From NCBI RefSeq assembly GCF_905171775.1, contig NC_053497.1:99239157-99303156 (forward strand): DNA of 64,000 nucleotides, in the 5' to 3' direction. Of the stretch, positions 55,224 through 64,000 are shown piece by piece. The first letter of the stretch is position 1. Every line of letters begins with the position of its first letter. Both the position numbers and the translations under genes were made by a program. The DNA is from Rana temporaria. Lineage: Eukaryota; Chordata; Amphibia; Anura; Ranidae. The notes beneath the pieces are model-generated. The model was not told where the DNA came from. It worked only from the letters and a program-made list of their open reading frames with translations, and did no database searches.

Positions 55224-55698
55224 AAAAATATCAAAAACTCACCAAGAGGTAGCAGCTGCCTACAAAATTGCATTTAAACATCGGATCAAAATGGCACTGC
55301 GCTATTGTGAACCAAGCCTAACAGATTTGATATATATAATGCTGTTAAAACATATACTTAACAGACTTGTAAAAAAGGATACTTTGTCTTGCAGCATGCA
55401 TTTTTGTAACCTTGTGAAGCACATTAATAAATATGCCTCAAGGGATAATACAGTTCTGTGATATTATGAGGTTATTCACATAGGCATTTGTGCTTATGTA
55501 GGACATACTAGGCATAAATAAATGCATGTTCCAATTTGTGTCACACATGTACAAAGGACCACGGTGCTTTGAATCTTATGGTAGAAACACATGTATTAAG
55601 GGGCTTATTTACTAAAGGGTCTCCCAAATTTCCTTATTTTCAAAGTACAGACAGGTCAGGCGATATAGGGCTACATTCAGGAGGTGGTGTTTACCTCT
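55224..55698. other. No feature recognised
   Basis: AT-rich, no supported feature. Confidence 0.5.
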
Positions 55699-55702
55699 TT
55701 AA

Positions 55703-56263
55703 TCACTTAAGCCCCAGACCATTTTGTTGCTAAATGACCGGGCTACTTTTTACGATTCGGCACTGCGTCGCTTAAACGTGGCTCCCAAACAAAATTGCCG
55801 CCTTTTTTCCCTCCACAAATAGAGCTTTCTTTTGGTGGTATCAGTGCTATAAAAATGCACTGATTACTGTGAAAATGACACTGACAGTGAAGGGGTTAAC
55901 CACTAGGTGGTGCTGTAGGGGTTAAGTGTTCCGTAGGGAGTGATTCTTACTGTCAGGAGACGTGACTTGCCATGGCATGTCACTGATCGTTGTTCCCGAT
56001 GACAGGGAACGCGATCAGTGACAGTGTCACTAGGCAGAACGGGGAGATGTTGTGTTTACACTAACATCTCCCCATTCTATCTCTCCGTGAGACGATCGCG
56101 GATATGCCCGCGGTGATCGAGTCCGCGGGACCCATGGTCGGGCTCACGGAGGCGGGCGCGTGCGTGTCCACACAACCGCTTCTTAAAGGGGACATCTATA
56201 CGCCCTTCTGCCTGCCTGTGTCATTCTGCAGACGTATATATGCGTGCGCTGGGCGGTAAGCGG
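55703..56263 (+). mobile_element. TTAA 1-kb repeat, copy 5, internally deleted
   Basis: TTAA at 55699-55702 and 56264-56267. Begins TCACTTAAGCCCCAGACC and ends GGGCGGTAAGCGG. It jumps from the AGAGCTTTCTTTTGGTGGTA block (about 55840) directly to TCAGTGCTATAAAAATGC, losing about 350-400 bp present in the other copies. The GC-rich hairpin third is kept, with different sequence. Confidence 0.78.
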
Positions 56264-56386
56264 TTAAAATTTGCAGTAAAATAGCCTTTAAAAAAAAAAA
56301 ACATTTATTCACAAAAAAAGATACTAAAATATCACATGCAGTATTTCATCGAAATATGCAGTATTTATCTCCTGAAACCTTGCTGG

Positions 56387-56894
56387 CAGAGGCGGCTATA
56401 GGCTTTGTGAGGCCCTAGGCAAAACTTGACATGGGGCCTCACTCACACCCATGATAGGAAAAATAATTCAAGGACAAGGGCCTCTTCCCCACGACCCTGG
56501 CCAGTGGTTGTGGGGGTCTGCGGGCAGGGGGCTTATTGGAATCTGGAAACCCCCTTTAACAAGGCAGCCCACAGATCCTGCTATTTAATAACTAAGGGGC
56601 AGGGGCCACCCAGTGATGTCACCTGGTGAACCCGCCCCCTTGTGACGTCATTGACTGAGGGCATGCTGGGTCATTGACGTCACAAGGGGTGGGGTCACCG
56701 ATATTCACTGGTTGTTAGGGATGCTGGTGGCCCTGCTCCTGAGTCAGGGCTCAGTCTTAACGCTGCCTGAGCACAGCAGCATTAAGGTCCCCTGTCCCTC
56801 AAAACTGGGGTAATGCATTGGGTAAGTTAGGTGGCCGCGAGGCCCCTGTGAGTGCGAGGCCTTGGGCGACTGCCTAATTAAAGAGCCGCCTCTG
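56387..56894. mobile_element. hAT-like element, CAGAGGCGGCT ends
   Basis: CAGAGGCGGCT and AGCCGCCTCTG are exact 11-bp inverted ends. Flanking octamers CTTGCTGG (56379-56386) and CATGCTGT (56895-56902) match at 6 of 8. The block at about 56470-56580 is shared with 54085-54190 and with 35105-35215, which lie in different repeat contexts. Confidence 0.85.
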
Positions 56895-56902
56895 CATGCT
56901 GT

Positions 56903-57483
56903 ATTTTATCTCATATGCTGTCCAGTGGGATGAATACAGTGAAGAACAATTGGAACCCCTGTTGGTTTTTATTGCTAATAAAGAGGTAAAATGGCTTAAA
57001 CCGTAGAAATATGCAAACTCACTAAGTCAGTGTGGTCCCTGCATCATATGTGTTAATACAAAAGAAAAGAGGTGACTGGAATACCACTCAAAGGGAAGTT
57101 GCTTTCACAGGACACATATGGTGTATCAAAGTTCAATTAAGTAAATATAAATGATCAAATATTGAATGAAAATAGTATACAAAATTCCACTAATACACAA
57201 TTACAATGTTGTCTTTTCCCCTGGTAACCTCTGGAGGAACCCTGGTTGGGAAACCCTGCTTTATAGTCAATGTTGCTATGATATTTGGCAAAGCCATTAC
57301 TATATCGTTGGACAGGTCAGTTTTTTCTTGTTTGAGAATAGCCAATGTCATTCTCTTATGTTCTGGAAAGTGTCATTCTGGTATCTATCTGTCAAACCTT
57401 CAAGTTGATGACACCCGTCCCCTAACAGCTCTTTTGTAAGAATACTTGTTTATTCATAATCCCATTCTGTCTTGTGAATATTT
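56903..57483. other. No feature recognised
   Basis: Unique-looking. CTCTGGAGGAACCCTGGTTGGGAAACCCTGC near 57230 resembles common hAT interior text in part, but no ends were found. Confidence 0.4.
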
Positions 57484-57486
57484 GAA

Positions 57487-58263
57487 GGCTCCATGCACAC
57501 TGGAGCTGATAAACTGCAGTTTATTGGAGTTTGGGCATTTTTTTTAAAAGCCCATAAACTCCACTCAATGTTAGCCTGTGTCCATGCGCACATGGATGTT
57601 TTTCAGCTTTAAGGCTCCATGCACACTGAAGCTGATAAAAGCTATAAAAAAACGCCAGTAGCTTTGCAGGGAGCCTTTCAACGTTTTTTTAGCATTTTTG
57701 CAATAGCTTTAATCAGCGTTTTTCAGTGTAGCTTTTTTTTTCAATGGATAAAAAAACGCAAAAAAACTCTGGCGCCAGCGTTTTTGGGCGTTTTTAAGCG
57801 TTCATTTGCGTTTTTTCAGTGTGCATGGAGCCTTAATGAGCAGTGGAGTTTATGGGCTTTTTTCTGAGCCCCCCGAAAATCGCGTTCAAAGTGCAATTTT
57901 TTTTACCTAAAAAACGCGAAAAAACACCAAACGCTGATACATGCTAAAAAACGCTAATAGACACTCAAAAACCATTATGCACTATTGACCCCCTCTAAGG
58001 GTACACAGTACTGCAGCAGATCACGGTTCACATTTATTTATTTTCTTTTGCGCTGGTGACACTTACAACCAAAAAAAATGCTAATAGACACTCAAAAACC
58101 TGGCTCGCCATAATTTTTTTGCGTTTTTGATACATTGAAAAAAAAAAAACGTGAAAAAACACTAATAAATGCTATTGCAAAAACGTTAAAAACGTTGAAA
58201 GATTCCCTGAAAAACTACTGCCATTTTTATAATATTATTTTATCATCCAGTGAGCATGGAGCC
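57487..58263. mobile_element. MITE, GGCTCCATGCACACTGG type, with nested copy
   Basis: Outer ends GGCTCCATGCACACTGGAGC (57487) and CCAGTGAGCATGGAGCC (58263), followed by TAA on the right only. A related complete MITE lies inside at 57613-57832. Interior is dominated by AAAAACGC / GCGTTTTT motifs. Confidence 0.78.
57613..57832. mobile_element. Inner MITE, same family, TTAA flanked
   Basis: GGCTCCATGCACACTGAAGC at the left and TTTTCAGTGTGCATGGAGCC at the right are near-perfect inverted repeats. TTAA at 57609-57612 and 57833-57836. It has inserted into an older relative. Confidence 0.88.
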
Positions 58264-58692
58264 TAATCACGTGCTTCTAAAAAAACAAAACATTAAAATC
58301 CATGCATCCGGCGGCGCCCCTGTGCCCCTTATGGATGTGCCGCTACTCCATATGACATATGCTCTAACAAGGGATGAGACCATTGTGATATCCATGTACA
58401 TTGTGTTGTGTTGGAAGTGATTGGGAGGTTTGCAGCAAATAATGGATATGCTTGTATATTCACAACAAAATGACCAGAGAAAATAGATATATTTCATGAC
58501 ATGTAATGGTGTTGATTTACTAAAGGCACATAGACTGAGGACTTTGCAAGTGAAGTTACTCCAGAGCATAGTAAATGAGGGGGATCTCTGTTGACTTCCA
58601 TCATCCAATCATGTGTAAGCAAATATTATAAAAAAAAAAATTCCTTGCATGTGATTGGGTATTCTTTGTAAAGTGAAGCTTTACCTAATTAA

Positions 58693-59202
58693 GACCCCTT
58701 TCACACTGGGGTGTTTTTCAGGTGCGTTGGCGTTAAAAAAATCGCCCCGTAAAGCGCCTGGAAGAAGCCTCATCTGCAATTCCAATGTGAAAGCCTGAGT
58801 GCTTTCAGAGCCCTTTCACACTGCCAGCACCTGAAAAACGCTGGTAAAGCTCCGCTAAGACCCCTTTCACACTGGGGCGTTTTTCAGGTGCTTTGGCATT
58901 AAAAAAAGCTCCTCAATGGGAAGGGGGCTTTAGCGGTTTATTCAATGCTCCTAAAGCGCTGCAAAGAAGCGTGTGAAAGCACTCGGGCTTTCACATTGGG
59001 ATTGCAGATGATGCTTCTTTCAGGCGTTTTTTGTTTTTTTTAACGCTAAGACCCCTTTCACACTGGGGCGTTTTTCAGGCACTTTAGTGTGAAAGCACTC
59101 GGGCTTTCACATTGAGATTGCAGATGCAGCTTCTTTCAGGCGCTTTACATGTGCTTTTTTAACACTAAAGCGCCTGAAAAATGCCCCAGTGTGAAAGGGG
59201 TC
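58693..59202. mobile_element. Compound MITE, GACCCCTTTCACACTGGGG type
   Basis: TAA at 58690-58692 and 59203-59205 bounds GACCCCTTTCACACTGGGG to CCCAGTGTGAAAGGGGTC. Two further left ends of the same type occur inside at about 58859 and 59050, so at least three related units are stacked. Interior CTTTCAGGCGC and GCGCCTGAAA motifs pair with each other. Confidence 0.82.
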
Positions 59203-59251
59203 TAACTGAGCACTGGAGCAACTTGCAAATTGCACAATCTATTCAGCTTAA

Positions 59252-59765
59252 AGCGGGGGTTCACCCTAAAAAAATAAATTTCTTTATCTACCATACAAAC
59301 GAGCATACTAGCGTCAGCTACAGTATGCCTTTTTTTTTTGCGCTGTACTTACGGTTTAATCCGTAACTTTCGTTTCAGACTCCGGCCGGGAAATGGGCGT
59401 TCCTATGAAGAGGGGTACATGATTGACCTCCAGCTATGGCGCGTCATGCCTTCCGAAAAAAGACGAAATAGGACGCGGACATATACGGCGCCTGCGCAGT
59501 CAGCTCCTAGTCTGTGCGCAGGCGCCGTATAGCGCCGTGAAGAGCCGAGTCCTACTCCGGCTATTTTCGGAACGTGTGATGCGCCATAGCCGGCCGTCAA
59601 TCATGTTCCACTCTTCATAGGAACGCCTACTCTCCACGGGAGTCTGAAACGAAAGTTACGGATTAAACCGTAAGTACAGCGGAAAAAAAAAAAAGGCATA
59701 CTGTAGCTGATGCCAGTATGCTAGTTTGGATGGTACAAAGTTGTGTTTTTGGGTGAACCTCCGCT
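59252..59765. mobile_element. Fold-back TTAA element with arms over most of its length
   Basis: TTAA at 59248-59251 and 59766-59769. Nearly the whole left half is repeated in inverted form in the right half: AGCGGGGGTTCACCC with GGGTGAACCTCCGCT, AGCATACTAGCGTCAGCTAC with its complement near 59700-59722, TTACGGTTTAATCCGTAACT near 59349 with its complement near 59656, and GGCGCCTGCGCA with TGCGCAGGCGCC at the centre (about 59488-59528). A very long hairpin. Confidence 0.88.
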
Positions 59766-59965
59766 TTAAAGTTGTTGTAAAGGCAGAAGTTTTTTTTTTA
59801 ATCTCAATGCATTCTATGCAATTAAAATAAAAAACCTTCTGTGTTACCGTTATAGAGAGAAAGAGGGTGAATCTCCCTAATGGGGGCACAGACGGCAATA
59901 AAAACCTGACAGGTGTTTTAATCTACCTCTAAAACTAAAAAAAAGTTTTCCCTTTAGTTATACTT
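59766..59965 (+). repeat. TTAAAG element abutting the fold-back element
   Basis: Begins TTAAAGTTGTTGTAAAGGC, using the same TTAA that ends the fold-back element. It shares text with 20960-21285 in reverse orientation (GGTGAATCTCCCTAA, GCAATAAAAACCTGACAGGTGT). Right end not identified. Confidence 0.55.
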
Positions 59966-59969
59966 TATG

Positions 59970-60550
59970 TAAAGCGACCACAATGATTTCACTATTTCCA
60001 TATTTAGGTCTCCATGCATTACTGCTGAGAGAACTGATCCAAAAATGCAGAGACTACTTAAAACTGCCTATTATATATTTACATTCCATTAATACCATAT
60101 TCCTGGACCACTACTTTGTTACCGCATGCATTTAATTATGTATTTCCTTCTGTGAATTGACTTTAACCCCTTTTTGTGTGGTATTTATTAACAGTTTTGA
60201 GAGTTTTGCGTTAAATATATTGCAAAATGGTATAGTGCATTGACAATTTCAGGATTGCATGTGATACTTAGGGAGAATGTGTCTGGACACTTAATATCGT
60301 ATGCAAGATGCTTTTGTGAATGGAGCCCTTTGTAATAATTACAACAGAATGTTTCTTGTGACCTTCCTACACAGTTGTACAGTTTCCTCTCCTTTAGTTT
60401 GATTATGATGCATACTATGAGCTTTTTACAGTGTGCATTTAAAGCTGCAGCTAGTCCGCCTCATTTCTTGGCTAGAGCCCACCTAATTTCCTGGTGTCCA
60501 GCATCATCATTTCTCCCCAGCCTTATTGATCCTGGCCCACCCCCTTGTAT
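59970..60550. other. No feature recognised
   Basis: AT-rich, no supported feature. Confidence 0.5.
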
Positions 60551-60555
60551 TCATT

Positions 60556-61250
60556 GGGGTAGATTCACGTAGATCGGCGTTTCTTTGTGCGGGCGTAACA
60601 TATCCTATTACGTTATATACAGGCAAGTGCCGTATTCTTAAAAGAAAGTTGCGGCGGCGTAGCGTAAATAGGCCGGCGTAAGCCTGCCTAATTCAAATTG
60701 TGAAGAGGTGGGCGTGTGTTATGTAAATTAGGCTTGACCCGACGTGATTGGCGTTTTTCCCGAACGGCGCATGCGCCGTCCGTGGAATTTCCCAGTGTGC
60801 ATTGCTCCAAAGTACGCCGCAAGGACGTCAATGGTTTCGACGTGAACGTAAATGATGTCCAGCCCCGGACGAATTACGCAAACGACGTAAAAATTTCAAA
60901 ATTCGACGCGGGAACGACGGCCATACTTAACATTGGTACGCCGCACTTACGCCACCATATAGCAGGGGTAACTTTACGCCGGGAAAAGCCTAACGTTAAC
61001 GGCGTAAATGTACTGTGTCGGCCGTGTGTACGTTCGTGAATTCTAGGCGTAAATCAGCGTACACGCCCCTAGTGGCCAGCGTTAATATGTTAAGACCCGA
61101 CGGCGTAAGAGACTAACGCCGGTCGGATCTAATAGAAATCTATGCGTAACTGATTCTATGAATCAGGCGCATAGATACGACCGGCCGGACTCAGAGATAC
61201 GACGGCGTATCTGGAGAAACGCCGTCGTATCTTGTCTGTGAATCTACCCC
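60556..61250. mobile_element. MITE, GGGGTAGATTCAC end type
   Basis: The left end GGGGTAGATTCACGTAG pairs with CTGTGAATCTACCCC ending at 61250. ATT lies outside both (60553-60555 and 61251-61253). The CpG-rich interior shares long blocks with 13880-14607, for example CAAAATTCGACGCGGGAACG and CGCATGCGCCGTCCGTGG. Confidence 0.8.
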
Positions 61251-61328
61251 ATTGTATATTACTGTAGTTCTTTCAGTTATGGAGGCTCAGCGTCATATGT
61301 ATGTCTTGCCTAGAAATGCCTACTCTTA

Positions 61329-61603
61329 GGCCCCTTTCACATTGGGGCTTTTTTCATGCGGTACAGCGCTAAAAATAGTGCTGCTATACCGCATGAAAAA
61401 TCATGCCCTGTAGTGTTCAATGTGAAAGCCCGAAGGCTTTCACACTGAAGCGGTGCGCTAGCAGGAACGCTCCAAAAGTCCTGCTAGCCGCATCTTTACC
61501 GCGGTATAGGAGCGGTGTGTTCACCGCTGCTATACCGCGCCTTCCCATTGAAATCAATGGGAAAGCGCGGTAATACCGCGGTAATACCGCCCGCTAGCGG
61601 GGG
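61329..61603. mobile_element. MITE, GGCCCCTTTCACATTGG type, truncated
   Basis: Starts after TTA (61326-61328) with GGCCCCTTTCACATTGGGGC. It carries the fold-back CATGCGGTACAGCGCT / GTGCTGCTATACCGCATG and the CCGCTAGCGGGGGTTAA block seen at 3950 and 37610. It is cut off at 61604 by a TTAA element and has no right end. Confidence 0.72.
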
Positions 61604-61607
61604 TTAA

Positions 61608-62002
61608 AGTGGCTGTAAACCCAAAAACCTAAAAATAGATAAAAAAAAAAAAAAAAAAACCTGCAAGACAAAGCCATAATGAGCTAGCATATTAGCTCAT
61701 TATGAATTACTTACCTTAGATCGTAGACATCGCTCCGGAAGGTTACTTTCGGGTATCACCGCTCCGGCGCTCTGATTGGCCGGAGCGGCGATGATGTCAC
61801 TCCGCGCCTGCGCGTGGGAGGCGTCAAAGCCGGCATTATACATTGATAAAACCGCCATTCTCAGTGCGCCTGCGCCATTGTCTACGGCGTGCATGCGCCG
61901 TAGACAACGGTGCATTCTTTGTGGTAAATATCTCCTAAACCGTGTACTCTTACTCTAGGCTTACCTGTAGGTAAAACATGTCAGAGTGGGTTTACAATCA
62001 CT
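61608..62002. mobile_element. TTAA element, AGTGGCTGTAAACCC ends
   Basis: TTAA at 61604-61607 and 62003-62006. AGTGGCTGTAAACCC at the left pairs with GGGTTTACAATCACT at the right with two mismatches. The inside has inverted pairs (TAATGAGCTAGCAT / ATTAGCTCATTA, and TGTCTACGGCG / CGCCGTAGACA). Related to 43622-43924. Confidence 0.82.
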
Positions 62003-62006
62003 TTAA

Positions 62007-62586
62007 GGAACCTGATATATTTAATCTTTTCCAGTGGGGTAATACTATTTTTTTTGTATTTCGGCTAAACCCGATGAGAAAAAAAAAACACCCTTTTTTA
62101 GCATATATGTTTTTTATTAAAACATTAAAGGGAATCTGTGGGAGTAAAAATATGAGCATTGTCATTGCTGACTTATATTTTACAGTACAGGTTCCAGAGC
62201 TGTTAAATTCTTTCACTTCTTGGTGATTTGCTGATCCAGAACGAAATTGAGTAGAAGCTCCCTCGAATGTATGCAAATTCAGTAGTGGAAATCTGGTAGC
62301 CTTTTTTTTGTAAGCATTTGCCAAACTATTCAGTAGAGCATTAAACCTTTAGTTCAATCATAGTTGAAGAGACATAATATTTCCTGTTGAATAGGAGTTG
62401 AAGGGGAAGTAGATTACGAGAGTTTACGCGTGGACTGCATTCAGATTTGTATCTGCTTAGCGAGTAGATTAATGGCACTGGAACCTGAGTTGCCCACATT
62501 TTTGACATCTCAAAGGATTACAAAAAATCACCTTGGGTTGTGAAAGGAATCTGGAATTGAAGCACCACACTGAAATGTCTGATTGT
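62007..62586. other. No feature recognised
   Basis: AT-rich with an A tract near 62081-62090. No supported feature. Confidence 0.5.
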
Positions 62587-62588
62587 GA

Positions 62589-62919
62589 TGCCTTATACAC
62601 ACGATCGGAATTTCCGATGGAAAAAGTCAGATGGAATTTTTTTCATCGAATATTCCAAACGTGTGTGTGCCCTATCAGAGTTTTTCCATCGAAAATCTCG
62701 ACGGACTTCGAGAACATGTTCTTTTTTTTTCCGAGGGGAAAAAAAACAGAAATTCCGATCGTCTGTATGGAACTCCGACGGAGAAAAAAACATGCATGCT
62801 CGGAATCAAGTCGACACATGCTCGGAAGCATTGAACTTAATTTTTCTCGGCTCGTCATAGTGTTGTACATCACCGCGTTTTGGACGGTCGGAATTTGGTG
62901 TGACAGTGTGTACGGGGCA
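62589..62919. mobile_element. MITE, second copy of the 16688 family
   Basis: TGCCTTATACACACGATCGG at the left and CAGTGTGTACGGGGCA at the right, followed by TTA (62920-62922). Opposite in orientation to 16688-17007. The 145-codon frame 62533-62970 crosses both ends and matches the inverted frame at 16580-16936 only because the repeats match. Confidence 0.82.
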
Positions 62920-62922
62920 TTA

Positions 62923-63340
62923 GTCCAAAATGTAGTTTATTACAAACGCCAAAAAAGTTTTGGCTTTTGAACCCAATTAATGTTTGGAATAAACTTAATT
63001 TGGTCTCAAACATTTTGGTGTGGGGCTTCATTTTCAGATTCATTCCTTTCAGATTTGTATCTTACTGAGATGGTCTGAATTTAAATTGTGACTAAGCTGG
63101 AACATGATTCATCTGGTGTTCATCCCTGGGAGCTCATCTATTGTTATCAAAAGATATGCCTCATTTATTCTAATTCTATAAATGCTGTAGGTTTTTTACA
63201 TAACAAACTTTTTTTTCCCTTATTTTTGCTGTTTTTCTATGCGAAGAGAATATCAGCAAGTATTCTTGCTGTTAACTTACTAAGTTCAAGATAAAGTATA
63301 GCTAAAGGCAAAACTTTCTTAGATTTGGATAGAGTGGTAA
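62923..63340. other. No feature recognised
   Basis: AT-rich, no supported feature. Confidence 0.5.
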
Positions 63341-63342
63341 AC

Positions 63343-63496
63343 AAAAAGGGGGGGGGTTGGCATTCAGGGCCCTGGGGACCTCTGGGCCCTTTAATAAAAA
63401 AATAAAAAATAAATATATATAAACAAAAATAAAAAATAAAAAAATATAAGGGGGGGTTTGCCACATGGGGCCCTGGGGACCTCTGAGCCCTTTAAT

Positions 63497-63527
<31 letters not shown>

Positions 63528-63545
63528 TAAAAAATAAAAAAAGAT
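63343..63545. repeat. Two-copy tandem of a ~105-bp AT-rich unit
   Basis: GGGGGG..GGCCCTGGGGACCTCTGRGCCCTTTAATAAAAAA occurs (in pieces) at about 63348-63400 and again at 63451-63502, each followed by an A/T-only tract, with (TA)n at about 63512-63528. Confidence 0.8.
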
Positions 63546-63549
63546 ATAA

Positions 63550-63785
63550 AAAAAATAATGTGTCATAACGTCGCAGGGAACGGAGTTCGGCGGCACACGG
63601 GCACTGTGTGAATCGAGCGAGGAGACATCTCGCTCACACAGTGGGGAGACATCGCAGGATCCAGGGGGCAAGGTAAGTAACTCTGCCTGGATACTGCGGT
63701 GCGATCCCAAGTCTGACTCGGGGATACCGCTATTAGTACTGAAATTTCACCCCGAGCCAGACTCGGAAATACCGCCAGGGAGGTT
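63550..63785. repeat. Probable repeat end, CCGCCAGGGAGGTTAA
   Basis: CpG-rich segment with hairpin GAGACATCTCGCTCACACAG / CTGTGTGAATCGAGCGAGG in part and the duplicated GATACCGC / AATACCGC blocks, ending AATACCGCCAGGGAGGTTAA at 63785. It looks like the 3' end of a TTAA-type element; the left end is not identified. Confidence 0.45.
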
Positions 63786-64000
63786 AAAGGAGCTTAAAAT
63801 AAATTGTCCCAGGCAAAGTCATACAGACTAGCACACAATGTAGGGCTAGGTTAGGCAATTGTTCATTGACCTACCAATGTGTTTTTTTGTTTATTTTTGT
63901 ATAACTCCATATTATTTGTAGAATGTCCTACAAAGCTTTGGAGATTATTCAGACTTTATGCAGATACTGTGCTTTTGGGCTTCTTCATAATTTTTGGGCT

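Noticed and set aside
62533..62970. 145-codon plus-strand frame, with a near match at 16580-16936 minus
   Set aside because: Both lie across copies of the same MITE in opposite orientations and extend past its ends.
1..64000. A previously undescribed gene system or cluster
   Set aside because: No multi-gene arrangement, conserved protein family or defence-type module is present. Everything with structure is explained by mobile elements or tandem repeats.

Overview
The window reads as nuclear DNA from a vertebrate, most likely a ranid frog. It has no operons or long ORFs, and it is dense with short inverted-repeat DNA transposons, tRNA-derived SINEs, Tc1-like remnants, microsatellites and minisatellites. 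The ranid assignment is recall-based inference: the MITE ends reading GGCCTCGTACACACGACC, GGCCCCTTTCACACTG and GCCAGATTCACG, and the roughly 1-kb repeat beginning CCACTTAAGCCCCGGACC, are families I associate with ranid genomes. No protein-coding gene can be supported. All short ORFs are random open frames, frames through tandem repeats, or frames inside transposons. The only protein-family signals are three fragments of Tc1-type transposons, two of which show transposase sequence. The window is probably intergenic DNA or one large intron.

The value of the window is that many insertions can be mapped to the base by target-site duplications (TSDs). Four classes emerge. (1) Elements with 8-bp (or near-8-bp) duplications and CAG..CTG-type ends, i.e. 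hAT-like: 6799-7299, 10881-11084, 11423-12556, 35680-36324, 43956-44065, 44984-45342, 49448-50199, 54753-55045, 56387-56894; 29892-30265 probably belongs here too. (2) MITEs with 3-bp duplications (TAA, TTA, TGA) and ends starting GGCC/GGCT/TGCC, PIF/Harbinger-like: for example 562-802, 11413-13001, 19592-20147, 23623-24029, 40207-40474, 40478-40919, 43061-43428, 46594-46855, 54715-55220, 58693-59202. (3) Elements bounded by TTAA: the 1-kb repeat in five copies (5139, 8894, 24730, 27230, 55703) and a TTAAAG..CTTTAA group (15110, 43622, 46548, 59252, 61608). (4) A family ending GCCAGATTCAC, flanked by TA in two of six copies (13880, 15779, 26016, 33483, 39029, 60556). Retroposed material includes a 596-bp solo-LTR-like element (1295-1890), two tRNA-type SINEs, a SINE-like family in two opposite copies, and two insertions with long duplications (26142-26415 and 47321-47683).

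Layout. 1-5 kb: Tc1 3' end, (CA)n, LTR and (TA)n cluster, then MITE plus SINE-like repeat. 5-13 kb: two 1-kb TTAA repeats, a hAT, a 30-bp minisatellite split by a hAT, and a MITE split by a 1.1-kb hAT. 13.8-18 kb: four MITEs and two SINE-type repeats. 18-25 kb: mostly unique DNA with four MITEs and a possible conserved non-coding segment. 25-31 kb: TTAA repeats, a MITE carrying a retroinsertion, a Tc1 3' end and a 45-bp minisatellite. 31-40 kb: lower-density DNA, a TTCGAA-rich hAT and compound MITEs. 40-47.7 kb: the most layered stretch, including a SINE split by a MITE and a near-perfect 279-bp palindrome. 48-64 kb: hAT elements, a Tc1 5' half with a broken transposase, nested MITEs and a fold-back element.

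I found no convincing undescribed molecular system. The best leads are the young palindrome at 47404-47682, the nested insertions that give relative ages, the recurring association of hAT elements with internal minisatellites, a 160-bp non-palindromic cassette in one MITE (22025-22185), and two weak candidates for host function (a possible first exon at 41548-41592 and a possible regulatory element at 18420-18730).
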